A DNA stretch of 54,403 bases from Planctomycetota bacterium (GTDB taxonomy: Bacteria > Planctomycetota > Planctomycetia > Pirellulales > Pirellulaceae), in the NCBI GenBank assembly GCA_024277285.1, contig JAJRVM010000009.1:1-54403 (forward strand), in the 5' to 3' direction. The position numbers and the translations under genes were made by a program. The first letter of the stretch is position 1, and each line of letters opens with the position of its first letter. The notes below the pieces were generated by a model. That model was not told where the DNA came from. It was given only the letters and a program-made list of their open reading frames with translations, and searched no databases. Below are positions 9,941-19,022 of this stretch, piece by piece.

Positions 9941-11884
9941 ATGAACAGTGGTCTTCGCGAGATTCGCAAGCTGCCGTCGAGTGTGGTGAACAAGATCGCC
10001 GCAGGCGAGGTGATTGAGCGGCCGGCCAGTGTGGTCAAGGAGTTGCTTGAGAACTCGATTGACGCCGGTGCCACACGGGTCGATGTTTCGATCGAAAAAG
10101 GGGGCTCCGAGCTGATCCGGATTAGTGATGATGGTTGTGGCATACCGGCCGATCAGCTCTTGTTGGCGGTGGCCAGCCACGCGACCAGCAAGATTCGCGA
10201 CGCGGACGAGTTGTTTCACGTGCGTTCGTTGGGTTTCCGTGGCGAAGCGCTCGCCTCGATCGCGGAAGTCAGTCAGATGGTGATTCGCAGCCGAGTGGCT
10301 GACGCGGACGCGGGTGCCGAGCTCGAAGTGACCGGTGGCAGTCTGAGTGAGGTGCGTCCGTGCGGGTGCCCGGTGGGGACCACGATTGAAGTGCGAAATC
10401 TGTTTTACAATACTCCGGTGCGCCGCAAGTTTTTGCGCACGCCGCAGACAGAGACGGGGCACGCGAACGAAGCTTTTACACGCATCGCCTTGGCGCACCC
10501 CGATCGGCATATGTCGATTCGCCACAATGACCGCGTGCAACATGATTTGCCGGCAGTCGACCGGTGGCTTGATAGGATTGCGGCTTTCTACGGACGCGAA
10601 TTGGGCGACAGCTTGATCTGGGTCGAATCGGAACAGCAGGATGTTCGCTTGCGCGGGTATGTTGCCGATCCGAGTGTCAGCCGCGGTAACAACCGCATGC
10701 AGTATTTGTTGTTGAACGGTCGCCATATCCGCGACCGTTCGTTGCAACACGCCTTGGGTGAAGCGTATCGAGGCCTCTTGTTGACGGGGCGATTTCCGGT
10801 CGCGTTCCTGCGGTTGCGGATTCCGCCCGAGATGGTGGATGTGAACGTGCACCCGGCCAAACTGGAAGTTCGCTTCGCGGACGGTCGCCGGCTCTACAGC
10901 ACACTGTTGGGAACGTTGCGCAATAAGTTTCTGACCACCGACTTGACCGCTCGCGCCGCGCTTGGGGAAACCACTCAGCGCGCGGCTCAACAGGGGCACG
11001 ATCCCGAAGCCGCGCAGCGCCACCGGCAAGCCACCATCCAATGGGCACGCGGCGAACATCCCTCGCCTGCAGATGCCGCACTGCAGAGTCCCAATCTGCA
11101 GAGTCCCAGTTTGCCGGGTTCCGATCCTCAGGGGGTGGGCCCCGTGAGTGCTGGGCCGCAGGCGGGTGTGGGGGCTTACCTCCCCGGCTCGTCGGTGCCT
11201 TCATTCCAACCGTTTGGTCAGCAGAGTATGTCGCAACCACAGGATGAGAATGCGCTACCGGCAGACGCGTCAACCGTGCGCGCGGACCGGTCGCACGGGG
11301 CACCTGCGGCGCATGCGCGCATGGGGCTGCAGGTGCAGAACCGGTATCTGATCACGGAGAACGACGAAGGGATGGTCGTGATTGATCAGCACGCGCTGCA
11401 CGAACGCATCTTGTACGAGCAATTGCGCGCGCGCGTACTTGGCGGAGTGTTGGAGTCGCAGCGTTTGCTGGTCCCCGAGCCAGTGGCATTGACCGCCCCC
11501 GAAGCCTCTGCGGCGCTCGACGCGAAAGACCTGCTCGCGCAGCTAGGCATCGAAATTGAAGCGTTTGGTGGCGATACGATTCTCGTCTCCTCGTACCCGG
11601 CGATGCTGGCCAATTTAAATCCGGGCGAAGTGTTGCGCCAGGTGGTCGAGCAGTTAGTGGCGGACGCGAAGTCGCCTGATCGACGCGACCTGTTGGACGA
11701 GTTGTTGCATATGATCTCGTGCAAGGCCGCGATCAAGGCGGGCGACCGGCTTGCGCCAGAGGAAGTAACGGCGCTGTTGGAACAGCGTCACCTGTTTCAA
11801 GATGCGCATCACTGTCCCCACGGTCGCCCCACGGCGCTGGTCTTCACGCGCGAAGAGTTGGACAAGCGTTTCAAGCGGATTTGA
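9941..11884 (+). CDS. mutL: DNA mismatch repair protein MutL, endonuclease type
   Basis: A 647-residue MutL. The GHKL ATPase half (1 to about 330) shows KIAAGEVIERPASVVKELLE, ENSIDAGA, DDGCGIP and GFRGEALASI. A Pro/Gln/Ser-rich linker (about 340-455) contains a 15-bp tandem duplication giving LQSPNLQSPS. The C-terminal domain carries the nicking-endonuclease motif DQHALHERILYE near 481, SCKAAIK near 592 and CPHGRPT near 625. These motifs mark the endonuclease-active MutL of bacteria that lack MutH, unlike E. coli MutL. No mutS is visible in the window. It lies about 155 bp after the response regulator on the same strand. Confidence 0.97.
   Translation: MNSGLREIRKLPSSVVNKIAAGEVIERPASVVKELLENSIDAGATRVDVSIEKGGSELIRISDDGCGIPADQLLLAVASHATSKIRDADELFHVRSLGFRGEALASIAEVSQMVIRSRVADADAGAELEVTGGSLSEVRPCGCPVGTTIEVRNLFYNTPVRRKFLRTPQTETGHANEAFTRIALAHPDRHMSIRHNDRVQHDLPAVDRWLDRIAAFYGRELGDSLIWVESEQQDVRLRGYVADPSVSRGNNRMQYLLLNGRHIRDRSLQHALGEAYRGLLLTGRFPVAFLRLRIPPEMVDVNVHPAKLEVRFADGRRLYSTLLGTLRNKFLTTDLTARAALGETTQRAAQQGHDPEAAQRHRQATIQWARGEHPSPADAALQSPNLQSPSLPGSDPQGVGPVSAGPQAGVGAYLPGSSVPSFQPFGQQSMSQPQDENALPADASTVRADRSHGAPAAHARMGLQVQNRYLITENDEGMVVIDQHALHERILYEQLRARVLGGVLESQRLLVPEPVALTAPEASAALDAKDLLAQLGIEIEAFGGDTILVSSYPAMLANLNPGEVLRQVVEQLVADAKSPDRRDLLDELLHMISCKAAIKAGDRLAPEEVTALLEQRHLFQDAHHCPHGRPTALVFTREELDKRFKRI
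11081..11110 (+). repeat. 15-bp tandem duplication in the mutL linker
   Basis: CTGCAGAGTCCCAAT and CTGCAGAGTCCCAGT are adjacent copies differing at one base. They add five codons to the flexible linker without breaking the frame. Confidence 0.9.
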
Positions 11885-12215
11885 AAGCTGCTTCAGACTG
11901 CCCTGAGCGAGCTCGGGTGATTACAATAGACCGGACTGGGCGAACAGACGCGACCCACGCGGGTGCTTACTGTTCCCCCCCCACCCGGCGAGCCGGTTTT
12001 ATGATAGGCTAGTGAGGTATCGGGCCATTGCGGTGAGCGCGTTTTGTGGAGCGGCCCGCTGTTATTGTGGCGACGCTGAGTATGGGGATGGCCTTGACGT
12101 TGCCGAGATTGCACGTTGCCGAGATTGCATTGTCCCTCCTTCTTGCCGAGCGGCAGCTCGGCGATCGCCGGTGGCCCCGCCGCCATGAATCACGTTCCTT
12201 GAAGTAGTCGAGCCC
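11885..12215. other. Intergenic region after mutL
   Basis: No gene supported. It holds a run of eight C's, a short CCGG-CGAG-CCGG hairpin followed by TTTT near 11990-12000 (a weak terminator candidate), and a perfect 16-bp tandem duplication (ACGTTGCCGAGATTGC at 12097-12112 and 12113-12128). Confidence 0.5.
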
Positions 12216-13700
12216 ATGATCTGTGTAAGCATTGCCCGTGGTCGTCACAAGCATGTGATGGCCGAGCACCGTCATTTGGTCGAGCAGGGGGCCGAGTTGG
12301 TCGAGATCCGGCTCGACTATATCCGCCGCCAGATCAATCTGAAGCGGCTGTTGCGCGACCGGGGCTGCCCGGTGATTGCGACCTGTCGCCGTGCCGATGA
12401 CCAGGGAAAGTGGGAGGGAAGCGAAGAGTCTCGTTTGATGCTATTGCGCGCGGCGATTGCCGATGGCGTGGAATACATTGATCTGGAGGCCGATATTGCG
12501 GACTTGATCCCTCGCTATGGCAAAACGAAGCGGATCGTCAGCATGCACAATTTTCGCGAAACACCGGAGAATCTGGAAGAGATTCATGCACGGCTGGCCG
12601 GTAAGGACGCCGACATTATCAAGTTGGCGACCATGGCGAACGACCCGCACGACAACGTGCGCATGATGCGACTGGTGCGGAACAGTAATATCCCGACGGT
12701 CGGTATCTGTATGGGGGAAATCGGAACTCCTTCCCGGATCCTGGCGGGCAAGTTCGGTGCGCCCTTCACCTATGCGACTTTCCACCACGAACGAACGTTG
12801 GCTCCCGGCCAGCTCAGCTATCGCCAGATGAACGATATCTACCGGTATTCCAGCATCAATGCCGATACCCGCGTCTATGGTGTTGTTGCCGACCCGGTCG
12901 GTAAGAACCTGAGTGCCGTCGTGCATAACGCGGGATTTCAGGCCTTGGGCATCAATTCGGTTTGCGTGCCGTTTCGTATTCCGCGCGAGCATTTGTCGAG
13001 TTTCTTGGCGGACAGCCATGACTTGGACGTGCATGGTCTGGTGATCGCCAACCCACACCGCGAGGTAGTGATCAGTTATCTGTCCAAGATGGACAAGGCG
13101 GCGGATCGGATTCGAGCAGTCAACACGGTGTTACTACGCGACGACAAGAGCACGATTGGCTACAACACCGAATATCGCGCTGCGGTTTCCGGGTTGCTCA
13201 AGGCCACCGGCATCGCGTCCGACAACGCGCTGCAAGGCAAGCGGGCGTTGGTGCTGGGAGCTGGCAGCATTGCCCGCGCCGTCGTCTATGGGCTGCGCCA
13301 GTCCAAGGCAGACGTTGTGATTGCCTCACGCACTTTGGAAAACGCTCAGGAATTGGCTCAGGATAACGAATGCCGAGCAGTCGAGTGGGAGACGCGTTAC
13401 GCCGTGAAAACCGACATGTTGATCAACTGTACGCCGATCGGGATGCATCCCAACGTGGATGAAGTGCCTTATCCGGCGAGTCAACTGCGGCGCAATTGGG
13501 TCGTGTTTGATGCGGTTTATAACCCTGAACAGACGTTGCTGATCAAGGAGGCACGCCAAAAAGGTTGCAAAGTGGTTACCGGCGTGGACCTGTTCACTCG
13601 GCAAGCCGCACTGCAGTTCAAGGTGTTTACCGACCAGAATCCGCCGCTGACCGAGATGCGTGCGGCGCTGAAACGAGCGATCGGAGCCGCCAAGGTGTGA
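12216..13700 (+). CDS. aroDE: Fused type I 3-dehydroquinate dehydratase / shikimate dehydrogenase-like protein
   Basis: A 494-residue two-domain protein for shikimate-pathway steps 3 and 4. Residues 1 to about 215 form a type I dehydroquinase: Schiff-base Lys in DIIKLATMA (about 134), catalytic His in SMHNF (about 110), and the substrate-binding GEIGTPSRILAGKFG and APGQ stretches. Residues about 218-494 form a shikimate dehydrogenase fold with nucleotide-binding GAGSIARAV, NCTPIGMHP and a terminal RQAALQF. Three shikimate-site residues differ from the family. The usual (S)xSLSP-type motif reads GKNLSA, the catalytic Lys of PHK is Arg (ANPHRE), and the catalytic Asp of NTD is Glu (GYNTEY). The dehydratase half looks fully competent. 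Whether the AroE half uses shikimate normally is uncertain. The prepilin peptidase frame begins at or just after its stop. Confidence 0.9.
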   Translation: MICVSIARGRHKHVMAEHRHLVEQGAELVEIRLDYIRRQINLKRLLRDRGCPVIATCRRADDQGKWEGSEESRLMLLRAAIADGVEYIDLEADIADLIPRYGKTKRIVSMHNFRETPENLEEIHARLAGKDADIIKLATMANDPHDNVRMMRLVRNSNIPTVGICMGEIGTPSRILAGKFGAPFTYATFHHERTLAPGQLSYRQMNDIYRYSSINADTRVYGVVADPVGKNLSAVVHNAGFQALGINSVCVPFRIPREHLSSFLADSHDLDVHGLVIANPHREVVISYLSKMDKAADRIRAVNTVLLRDDKSTIGYNTEYRAAVSGLLKATGIASDNALQGKRALVLGAGSIARAVVYGLRQSKADVVIASRTLENAQELAQDNECRAVEWETRYAVKTDMLINCTPIGMHPNVDEVPYPASQLRRNWVVFDAVYNPEQTLLIKEARQKGCKVVTGVDLFTRQAALQFKVFTDQNPPLTEMRAALKRAIGAAKV

Positions 13701-13714
13701 GGGGTGTTGGGCTT

Positions 13715-15010
13715 GTGGATTTGATTCTGAACATACCGATCGAGCTCCGTCTGGTGGCGTTGTTCCTGGGCGGGGTGCTTGTTGGTGGGCAACTTAATCG
13801 AGGTATCTATCGGTTAGCCTGGAATCGGCGTGCGATCGGGCCCTGGTCCCTGCCGCAGCGAGACGTGCCCGTTCGGCGTTGGACCGATCGTTTGCCATTG
13901 ATCGGTTGGTGGGGCTTGCGGCGCGAGGCAAGGTGGCATGGGCGTGGTTACTGGCTGCGGCCGCTGCTGATCGAGTTGAGTACGGGGATCGGGTTCGCCC
14001 TGCTGTATTGGTTGGAAGTCGATCGACTGATTCTGTGGCCGTCGTTGCCAGGTGCTCCGACCGTCGACATGGCCGTGGTGCATGCTCAGTATCTCAGTCA
14101 CATCGTGTTGATCTCACTGATGATCGTGGCCACGTTCATCGATTTCGATGAACAGACGATTCCCGATGAAATCACGGTCACGGGAACCGTCATCGGGTTG
14201 GTGTTTGCCATTGCCATGCCGTATGCCAGCTTGCCGACGTTGTTCGAGTCGGGGCTGCACGGCACGACGTTACATCACATGGTGCTCACATCCTCGACGA
14301 CCGCCGCTCGTTGGGCGGAAGGGTTGGGCGGCCCCATTTCCTGGCCAGTTGCGCTCGACGGTTTACTGGGATTGGTGGTCGGCTTACTCGGTATTTGGGG
14401 CTGGTGTTTTGCGATCTTGCACAAGACTTGGACGTTGCGTCAGGGATGGGGAAGGGCCGTTCGGTACATGTTGGCGAGCATCTTACGGCATACGACGTGG
14501 CGCGTTCCCGGTCTGTTGATCATCGGCCTCTCGGCCGCCACGGCGGCAACTTGGGCGTGGGACGCCGGTGGCGTGCGGTGGCAGAGTTTGCTGACCGCCA
14601 TTGTCGGGATGTGTTTCGGTGGTGGTTTGATCTGGGCCGTGCGGATGATCGCCGGACACGCGATGCAAGTCGAGGCCATGGGGTTCGGCGATGTCACGCT
14701 GATGGCGATGATCGGCGCGTTTCTCGGTTGGCAGGCAGCCATGTTGGTCTTCTTTATTGCGCCGCTAACGGCCGTGTTGATCGCGGCGGCCCAACGACTG
14801 TTGACGGGTGATCGAGCCATCGCGTTTGGTCCCTATCTTTGCCTTGCCGCACTGATCGTCATCGTTGCGTGGGACTCGATTTGGACGCATTGGGCGCTCC
14901 CTATGTTCTCACTCGGCTGGTTCATTCCCGGTGTTCTCGCCTGCTGCCTGGTCATGATGGGAGGACTCTTGTGGTTGTGGCGCATCGTGCGGGATGCGAT
15001 TTTCGGCTGA
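13715..15010 (+). CDS. Type IV prepilin peptidase (A24 family)
   Basis: A polytopic membrane aspartic protease of about 431 residues that cleaves, and in many members methylates, type IV pilin-like precursors. The two catalytic motifs are present: IDFDEQTIPDEIT near residues 143-155 and GFGDVTLM near 324-331. The N-terminal region keeps GQLNRGIYRL and the DRLPLIGWWGLRREAR pattern but has none of the four zinc-binding cysteines of classical enzymes. Starts are ambiguous: GTG at 13715, chosen here because GAGGGG precedes it, or GTG at 13697 overlapping the aroDE stop. Family members are often near 250 residues; the extra length lies between the two Asp motifs. Its substrates are not in the window. 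Confidence 0.88.
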   Translation: MDLILNIPIELRLVALFLGGVLVGGQLNRGIYRLAWNRRAIGPWSLPQRDVPVRRWTDRLPLIGWWGLRREARWHGRGYWLRPLLIELSTGIGFALLYWLEVDRLILWPSLPGAPTVDMAVVHAQYLSHIVLISLMIVATFIDFDEQTIPDEITVTGTVIGLVFAIAMPYASLPTLFESGLHGTTLHHMVLTSSTTAARWAEGLGGPISWPVALDGLLGLVVGLLGIWGWCFAILHKTWTLRQGWGRAVRYMLASILRHTTWRVPGLLIIGLSAATAATWAWDAGGVRWQSLLTAIVGMCFGGGLIWAVRMIAGHAMQVEAMGFGDVTLMAMIGAFLGWQAAMLVFFIAPLTAVLIAAAQRLLTGDRAIAFGPYLCLAALIVIVAWDSIWTHWALPMFSLGWFIPGVLACCLVMMGGLLWLWRIVRDAIFG

Positions 15011-15041
15011 GTTGGTCTCAACGCATGGATGGAAATCGAGT

Positions 15042-15545
15042 ATGCCCTTCTTTGAACATGTTGGTGATCTGCAGAGCCAGGCTCAGGCTGACGCCGTGCG
15101 CCGCCGTCGGTATGGCGTGATTTGCGTTGCGGACGCGCGTTTCAAGGAGATTGTCTTGCGTCCTTGGCCAAAACTGATTTCGGTGGCCGAGATCGCGCTC
15201 TTTGGCAATCGGTTTCACGGTCAAGCTTCCGGCAATTGCTGTTGGCTCTACTATAATCAACCGCGCCGGCATCAAAACTTTCTGACACTGAAGTACATTA
15301 TTTCCAATCACGAGGCGTCGTTCGCTACGTGTCGCCGTGCGCTGATTGTGTTGGATGAAGTCGCACGCATCAAGAAATCGGATGCCATCGTCTGTGAAGT
15401 GAACAACCTGCGCATCTCCGATCGCTTGCTGCAGCGCTGGGGCTGGGAAGCGCATGTGCCGTCGAGTCGGCGACGCCATTTCATCAAGCGGTTCTACGGT
15501 GATTGGCCAACGGCAATGACCGATGGTGGTCGTTCACGGGAATAG
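15042..15545 (+). CDS. Conserved hypothetical protein, GNAT-like C-terminus
   Basis: A protein of 167 residues from the ATG at 15042, 31 bp after the prepilin peptidase stop and possibly co-transcribed with it. It has no signal peptide or membrane segment. The C-terminal stretch VCEVNNLRISDRLLQRWGWE resembles the last part of some N-acetyltransferase-like folds, where a residue set of the type E-N-R-S-x-R-L-x-R-x-G-W recurs. The middle contains the rare run SGNCCWLYYNQPRRHQNF. No function is assigned; the frame is well defined by codon use and clean boundaries. Confidence 0.75.
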   Translation: MPFFEHVGDLQSQAQADAVRRRRYGVICVADARFKEIVLRPWPKLISVAEIALFGNRFHGQASGNCCWLYYNQPRRHQNFLTLKYIISNHEASFATCRRALIVLDEVARIKKSDAIVCEVNNLRISDRLLQRWGWEAHVPSSRRRHFIKRFYGDWPTAMTDGGRSRE

Positions 15546-15899
15546 GGACGCAAACAGCCCATCCTGAAGAGGAACCGCCAATTGACGCTGATCGCGAAAA
15601 AGACTCCCGCGCGAGGTTTGAATAAGTGATATCACGTCGCGTCGACCACCGGCAAACTGGCCGCAGAAAAAGGCGTTTCTAGCAGCCCTGATGCCGCCGT
15701 TCTCTCTGCGCAGAGCGCGAGCCTCCTGTTTTTCCTGGCTTGCCCAGGGGTTCCATTTATTCAGGTTACCAGGAATCGCTCTTGTGGCGGTCGGTTGTCG
15801 ATGCTACGATCCGCCGCGCCCGTGGATAGGGCAATCCTCGCTGCACGTACAGGTATCGCGAGGTTTCACACGTCGAGGAGTTTTCGGGAGCGTCGAGCC
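15546..15899. other. Intergenic region before the OmpA-like gene
   Basis: No gene or RNA recognised. The reading frame of the following gene is open back to 15795, but the added N-terminus is Arg-rich and precedes a clear lipoprotein signal, so it is treated as untranslated leader. Confidence 0.45.
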
Positions 15900-16736
15900 A
15901 TGTTGCCCACAACACGAAATACGTGGTTGCTGGCCGTGGTCGTATTAACGACCGCGATGGCAAGCTTGGTGGGGTGTGGACAAAACACGTTTCTGACTCA
16001 GCAGCAGCAGTCCGCTCTCCAGCAACAGCAGGCAGCGCAGGTATCCCAGGCACAGGAGCTGCAACGTCGTGTGAGCGAGTTGGACATGAGTAACTCGGAC
16101 TTGCACCGTCGACTGGCGCAAGCCGAGCAGCAGACCAAGATCTACTTGGAACAAACGCAGCTACTGCAGCAACAATTGCGTGATACGGCCAACCAGTTAC
16201 GCGACACGCAGCTTGCGCGGCAAAACGCGGAGAAGAGTGTGCAGATCATGCAAGCGTCGACGCGCAAGCAAGGTGGGGCTGTGATCACCGCGAATAACAG
16301 CATCCGCCAATCGCTGCAATTGGTTGACATTCCGGGGGTCGATGTGCGGCAGGATCAGGATGTGATTCGCATCGAACTGCCTTCTGATAAACTGTTTCGG
16401 CGTGGTACCGTCCAGCTCACGCCAACCGCGTACGCATACCTCGATAAGGTTGCTGACGCCATTGCACGCAGCTATCCACGGCAACGCATTGGGATCGAAG
16501 GGCATACCGACAGTGCGCCGACGTTTGGCGGCAACGGCACCACCAATCACCAACTCGCTTGCATGCAAGCGCTGGCGGTGTTCGACATTCTTACACGCCG
16601 TAATCGACTCCCGGCACGGCAATTGTTTGTGATGGGAGCGGGCTCGATTCATCCTCGTGCGTCGAACGCAACAGAGGCGGGCCGGGCGAAGAACCGGCGC
16701 GTTGAATTGGTCATTTACCCGCAGGCGATGGACTGA
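15900..16736 (+). CDS. OmpA-family lipoprotein with coiled coil
   Basis: A predicted envelope lipoprotein of 278 residues. A hydrophobic signal (WLLAVVVLTTAMASLVGC) ends in a lipobox LVGC with Cys near residue 25. A Gln-rich coiled-coil region (about 30-120, QQQQ and QLRDTANQLRDTQLARQNAE) follows. The C-terminal OmpA/MotB peptidoglycan-binding domain (about 150-275) includes IGIEGHTDSAP and AGRAKNRRVELVI. The ATG at 15900 is placed directly before the signal peptide. It probably tethers the outer envelope to peptidoglycan. It stands alone, without Tol or Pal partners nearby. Confidence 0.9.
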   Translation: MLPTTRNTWLLAVVVLTTAMASLVGCGQNTFLTQQQQSALQQQQAAQVSQAQELQRRVSELDMSNSDLHRRLAQAEQQTKIYLEQTQLLQQQLRDTANQLRDTQLARQNAEKSVQIMQASTRKQGGAVITANNSIRQSLQLVDIPGVDVRQDQDVIRIELPSDKLFRRGTVQLTPTAYAYLDKVADAIARSYPRQRIGIEGHTDSAPTFGGNGTTNHQLACMQALAVFDILTRRNRLPARQLFVMGAGSIHPRASNATEAGRAKNRRVELVIYPQAMD

Positions 16737-17277
16737 GCGGCGTCTTACCGCTCGTTGCGTGTCGGTTTCGCGGCGTGTTTGTTCCAATTTGATACGCGTT
16801 GCGTTTCAATATGGGAAAATGACACCTGCTCGAAAGGCACTCCATCGCTTTCCTCCCTCTCTCCCTCTCCCTCCCTCCCTCCCTCTCTCTCTCCCTCTCT
16901 CTCTCTGCCTGATCCTCTTCGGTGTTCTCTTTAAGGGACGCGTCGTGGACCGTGTTCGGACGGCTCGTTTTGCCTTAGCGTTCATCTGCGTTCATCAGCG
17001 GTCCTCCGTCTGCGCGTGCTGTTCATGGCATCGGCTCCGTGAACCGTTATCTGCTCCACAATAGAGGTTGAAATCGATCCGATCTTGCGTTGGGGACCGG
17101 TGCGTTGGGAGCCATTTTCAAAACACGTTCTTACGGCCAGAGGGCAGGTCAATTATAATTCGGAGGTGCGCGGTGGTGTTTTGGGCCTGTGGCAGACGGT
17201 TCCGCGTGAACCGATCACGGTCGCCGGTGTCAGTTTCCGTGGAAGTAGCCGTTATGGTTCCAGATGGTAGGGCTCAA
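16737..17277. other. Intergenic region with CT tract and dispersed repeat
   Basis: No gene supported. A nearly pure C/T tract lies at about 16850-16911. The segment 17051-17129 is a diverged copy of the one upstream of the EF-G gene (18913-19022), including two tandem copies of the 15-bp TGCGTTGGG-type unit. The hisH frame is open across part of this region but shows no family similarity before 17278. Confidence 0.55.
17051..17129 (+). repeat. Dispersed leader repeat, copy 1 (upstream of hisH)
   Basis: It shares CTGCTCCACAAT, GAGGT-GAA-TCGA-CCGAT and the 3' end CCATTTTCAA-ACACGTT with 18913-19022. It contains two 15-bp units beginning TGCGTTGGG, where copy 2 has four. Confidence 0.85.
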
Positions 17278-17883
17278 ATGATCGTCATCGTTGACTATGG
17301 GATGGGTAATCTGCGAAGCGTGCAGAAAGGATTCGAGCGAGTCGGGTTCACACCGGTGATCAGTCGAGATCCGGAGGTAGTGGCCCGTGCCGACAAGGTG
17401 GTTCTGCCGGGGGTCGGCGCATTTCAGGACGCGATTGCCGAGCTCAAGCGTGCTGACTTGATCGAACCCATTCTGGAGTCGATTCAGGCGGGCAAACCAT
17501 TTCTGGGCATATGCCTTGGATTGCAGTTGTTGTTTGATGTCAGCTACGAGGGAGGGGAGCATCAGGGGCTCGGTGTGCTGCCGGGCAAAGTCGTCCGCTT
17601 TGAATTGCCCAAGCCTTTCAAGATCCCGCACATGGGTTGGAACCAAGCGATCATCCGTCGTCCCGCGCCGATTCTGCAAGGTATTGACGAGGGGACGCAT
17701 TTCTATTTCGTGCATTCTTATTACGTTGTCCCCCACGACCGGGCGGTTGTGGCGGTCGAAGCGGACTATGGTGCACCGTTTTGTGCAATGGTGTGGCGCG
17801 ACAATCTGTATGCGACCCAATTCCATCCCGAGAAGAGCCAGCGCGTTGGCATGCGCGTGCTGGAGAATTTTGCTCGGTTGTAA
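17278..17883 (+). CDS. hisH: Imidazole glycerol phosphate synthase, glutamine amidotransferase subunit
   Basis: A 201-residue class I glutamine amidotransferase that supplies ammonia to HisF in histidine biosynthesis. It starts MIVIVDYGMGNLRSVQKGFE, typical of HisH. The nucleophilic Cys is in FLGICLGLQLLF (near 79), and the His and Glu of the triad are in TQFHPEKSQ near 183-185. GMGNL and the oxyanion region VVLPGVGAF are also present. The ATG at 17278 is chosen because family similarity starts exactly there, although the frame opens at 17068. hisA follows about 255 bp downstream; hisF is not in the window. Confidence 0.96.
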   Translation: MIVIVDYGMGNLRSVQKGFERVGFTPVISRDPEVVARADKVVLPGVGAFQDAIAELKRADLIEPILESIQAGKPFLGICLGLQLLFDVSYEGGEHQGLGVLPGKVVRFELPKPFKIPHMGWNQAIIRRPAPILQGIDEGTHFYFVHSYYVVPHDRAVVAVEADYGAPFCAMVWRDNLYATQFHPEKSQRVGMRVLENFARL

Positions 17884-18139
17884 AACGCGAAACGCTCACG
17901 TTGCGTCGGAAGGCCAGCGCCGCCCGGCAAAACGCACGAAGCGTCGGCGGCACCATCGGTACTGTCGCAACGGTTACCGCGCGGCCTGTGCTTGCTCCAG
18001 CGACGGGGCCGTTTTGGTGCCTCTTTGACGCACGCGACGACGCGACAACGGGTTTTCCCACCTTGCTAATTCGCCGCCGATGTGGCATATTACGGGTTTT
18101 CGTAAACCGTGCTGTAGTAAAGACAAGGGTGCCGTGAGT

Positions 18140-18859
18140 ATGCAGATTTGGCCCGCCATCGACTTGCGTGCTGGCAAGTGCGTTCGACTGCGGCAAGGTG
18201 ATTACGGCCAGGAGACGATTTACGGGGATCAGCCTGCCGAGATGGCTCGGCGTTGGGTCGACCAGGGGGCGGAATATCTCCATTTGGTTGATCTGGACGG
18301 CGCGCGCGATGGTCGATTGGTTAATCGTGACGCGGTTGCTGCTATTTTGGCTGCCGTATCGATCCCGTGTGAACTTGGCGGTGGCATTCGCGACGAGGCG
18401 ACGATTCGCGAGTTGCTGGAAATCGGGCTGCAACGGTTGGTCGTTGGGACTTCCGCGATCAAACGACCGGACTGGTTTCGCGAGATGTGCAACCGATTTC
18501 CGAACCAGCTGGTGGCCGGAATTGATGCGCGCGACGGCCATGTGGCGACCGACGGCTGGTTGGAGACCAGCGCGACCGAGGCGACGGCATTGGCCAAGGA
18601 GCTGTCCGATCTGCCGATTGCGGCGATTGTCTATACGGACATCGCCAAGGACGGGATGATGGCGGGTCCGAATTTGCCAGCGATGGCGGACATGGCCGAT
18701 GCGGTTGATGTATCGGTGATTGCGTCGGGAGGCGTCACGACGGCCGCCGATGTGACGCGTTTGGTTGCCACGGGGGTTGCGGGCTGCATTATTGGGCGAG
18801 CTCTTTACGAGGGCTCGATGACTTTGCAAGAGGCGTTGTCTGCCGCCAGTCAGACATAG
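18140..18859 (+). CDS. hisA: ProFAR isomerase (phosphoribosylformimino-AICAR phosphate isomerase)
   Basis: A 239-residue TIM barrel catalysing the Amadori rearrangement of ProFAR in histidine biosynthesis. The start MQIWPAIDLRAGKCVRL contains the catalytic Asp (residue 7-8). Phosphate-binding loops ELGGGIRD and ASGGVTTAADV and the second catalytic Asp in the YTDIAKDGMMAGPN region are present. An alternative GTG at 18134 would add two residues. It follows hisH on the same strand, consistent with a small his transcription unit. Confidence 0.96.
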   Translation: MQIWPAIDLRAGKCVRLRQGDYGQETIYGDQPAEMARRWVDQGAEYLHLVDLDGARDGRLVNRDAVAAILAAVSIPCELGGGIRDEATIRELLEIGLQRLVVGTSAIKRPDWFREMCNRFPNQLVAGIDARDGHVATDGWLETSATEATALAKELSDLPIAAIVYTDIAKDGMMAGPNLPAMADMADAVDVSVIASGGVTTAADVTRLVATGVAGCIIGRALYEGSMTLQEALSAASQT

Positions 18860-18912
18860 AACGTGTTTTAGAATTTACGGAGGAGCGGCTCGGAGCCGAA
18901 TATCGCTTGGTT

Positions 18913-19022
18913 CTGCTCCACAATCGAGGTGGAATTCGAACCGATGGTGCGTTGGGAACCTGTGCGTTGGGAACCTGTGCGTTGGGAACCTGTGCGTTGG
19001 GAACCATTTTCAATACACGTTT
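18913..19022 (+). repeat. Dispersed leader repeat, copy 2 (upstream of EF-G gene)
   Basis: Homologous to 17051-17129. Four 15-bp units (18948-18962, 18963-18977, 18978-18992, 18993-19007) of TGCGTTGGGAACCTG; the last ends in CCAT and leads into CATTTTCAATACACGTT. Confidence 0.9.
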
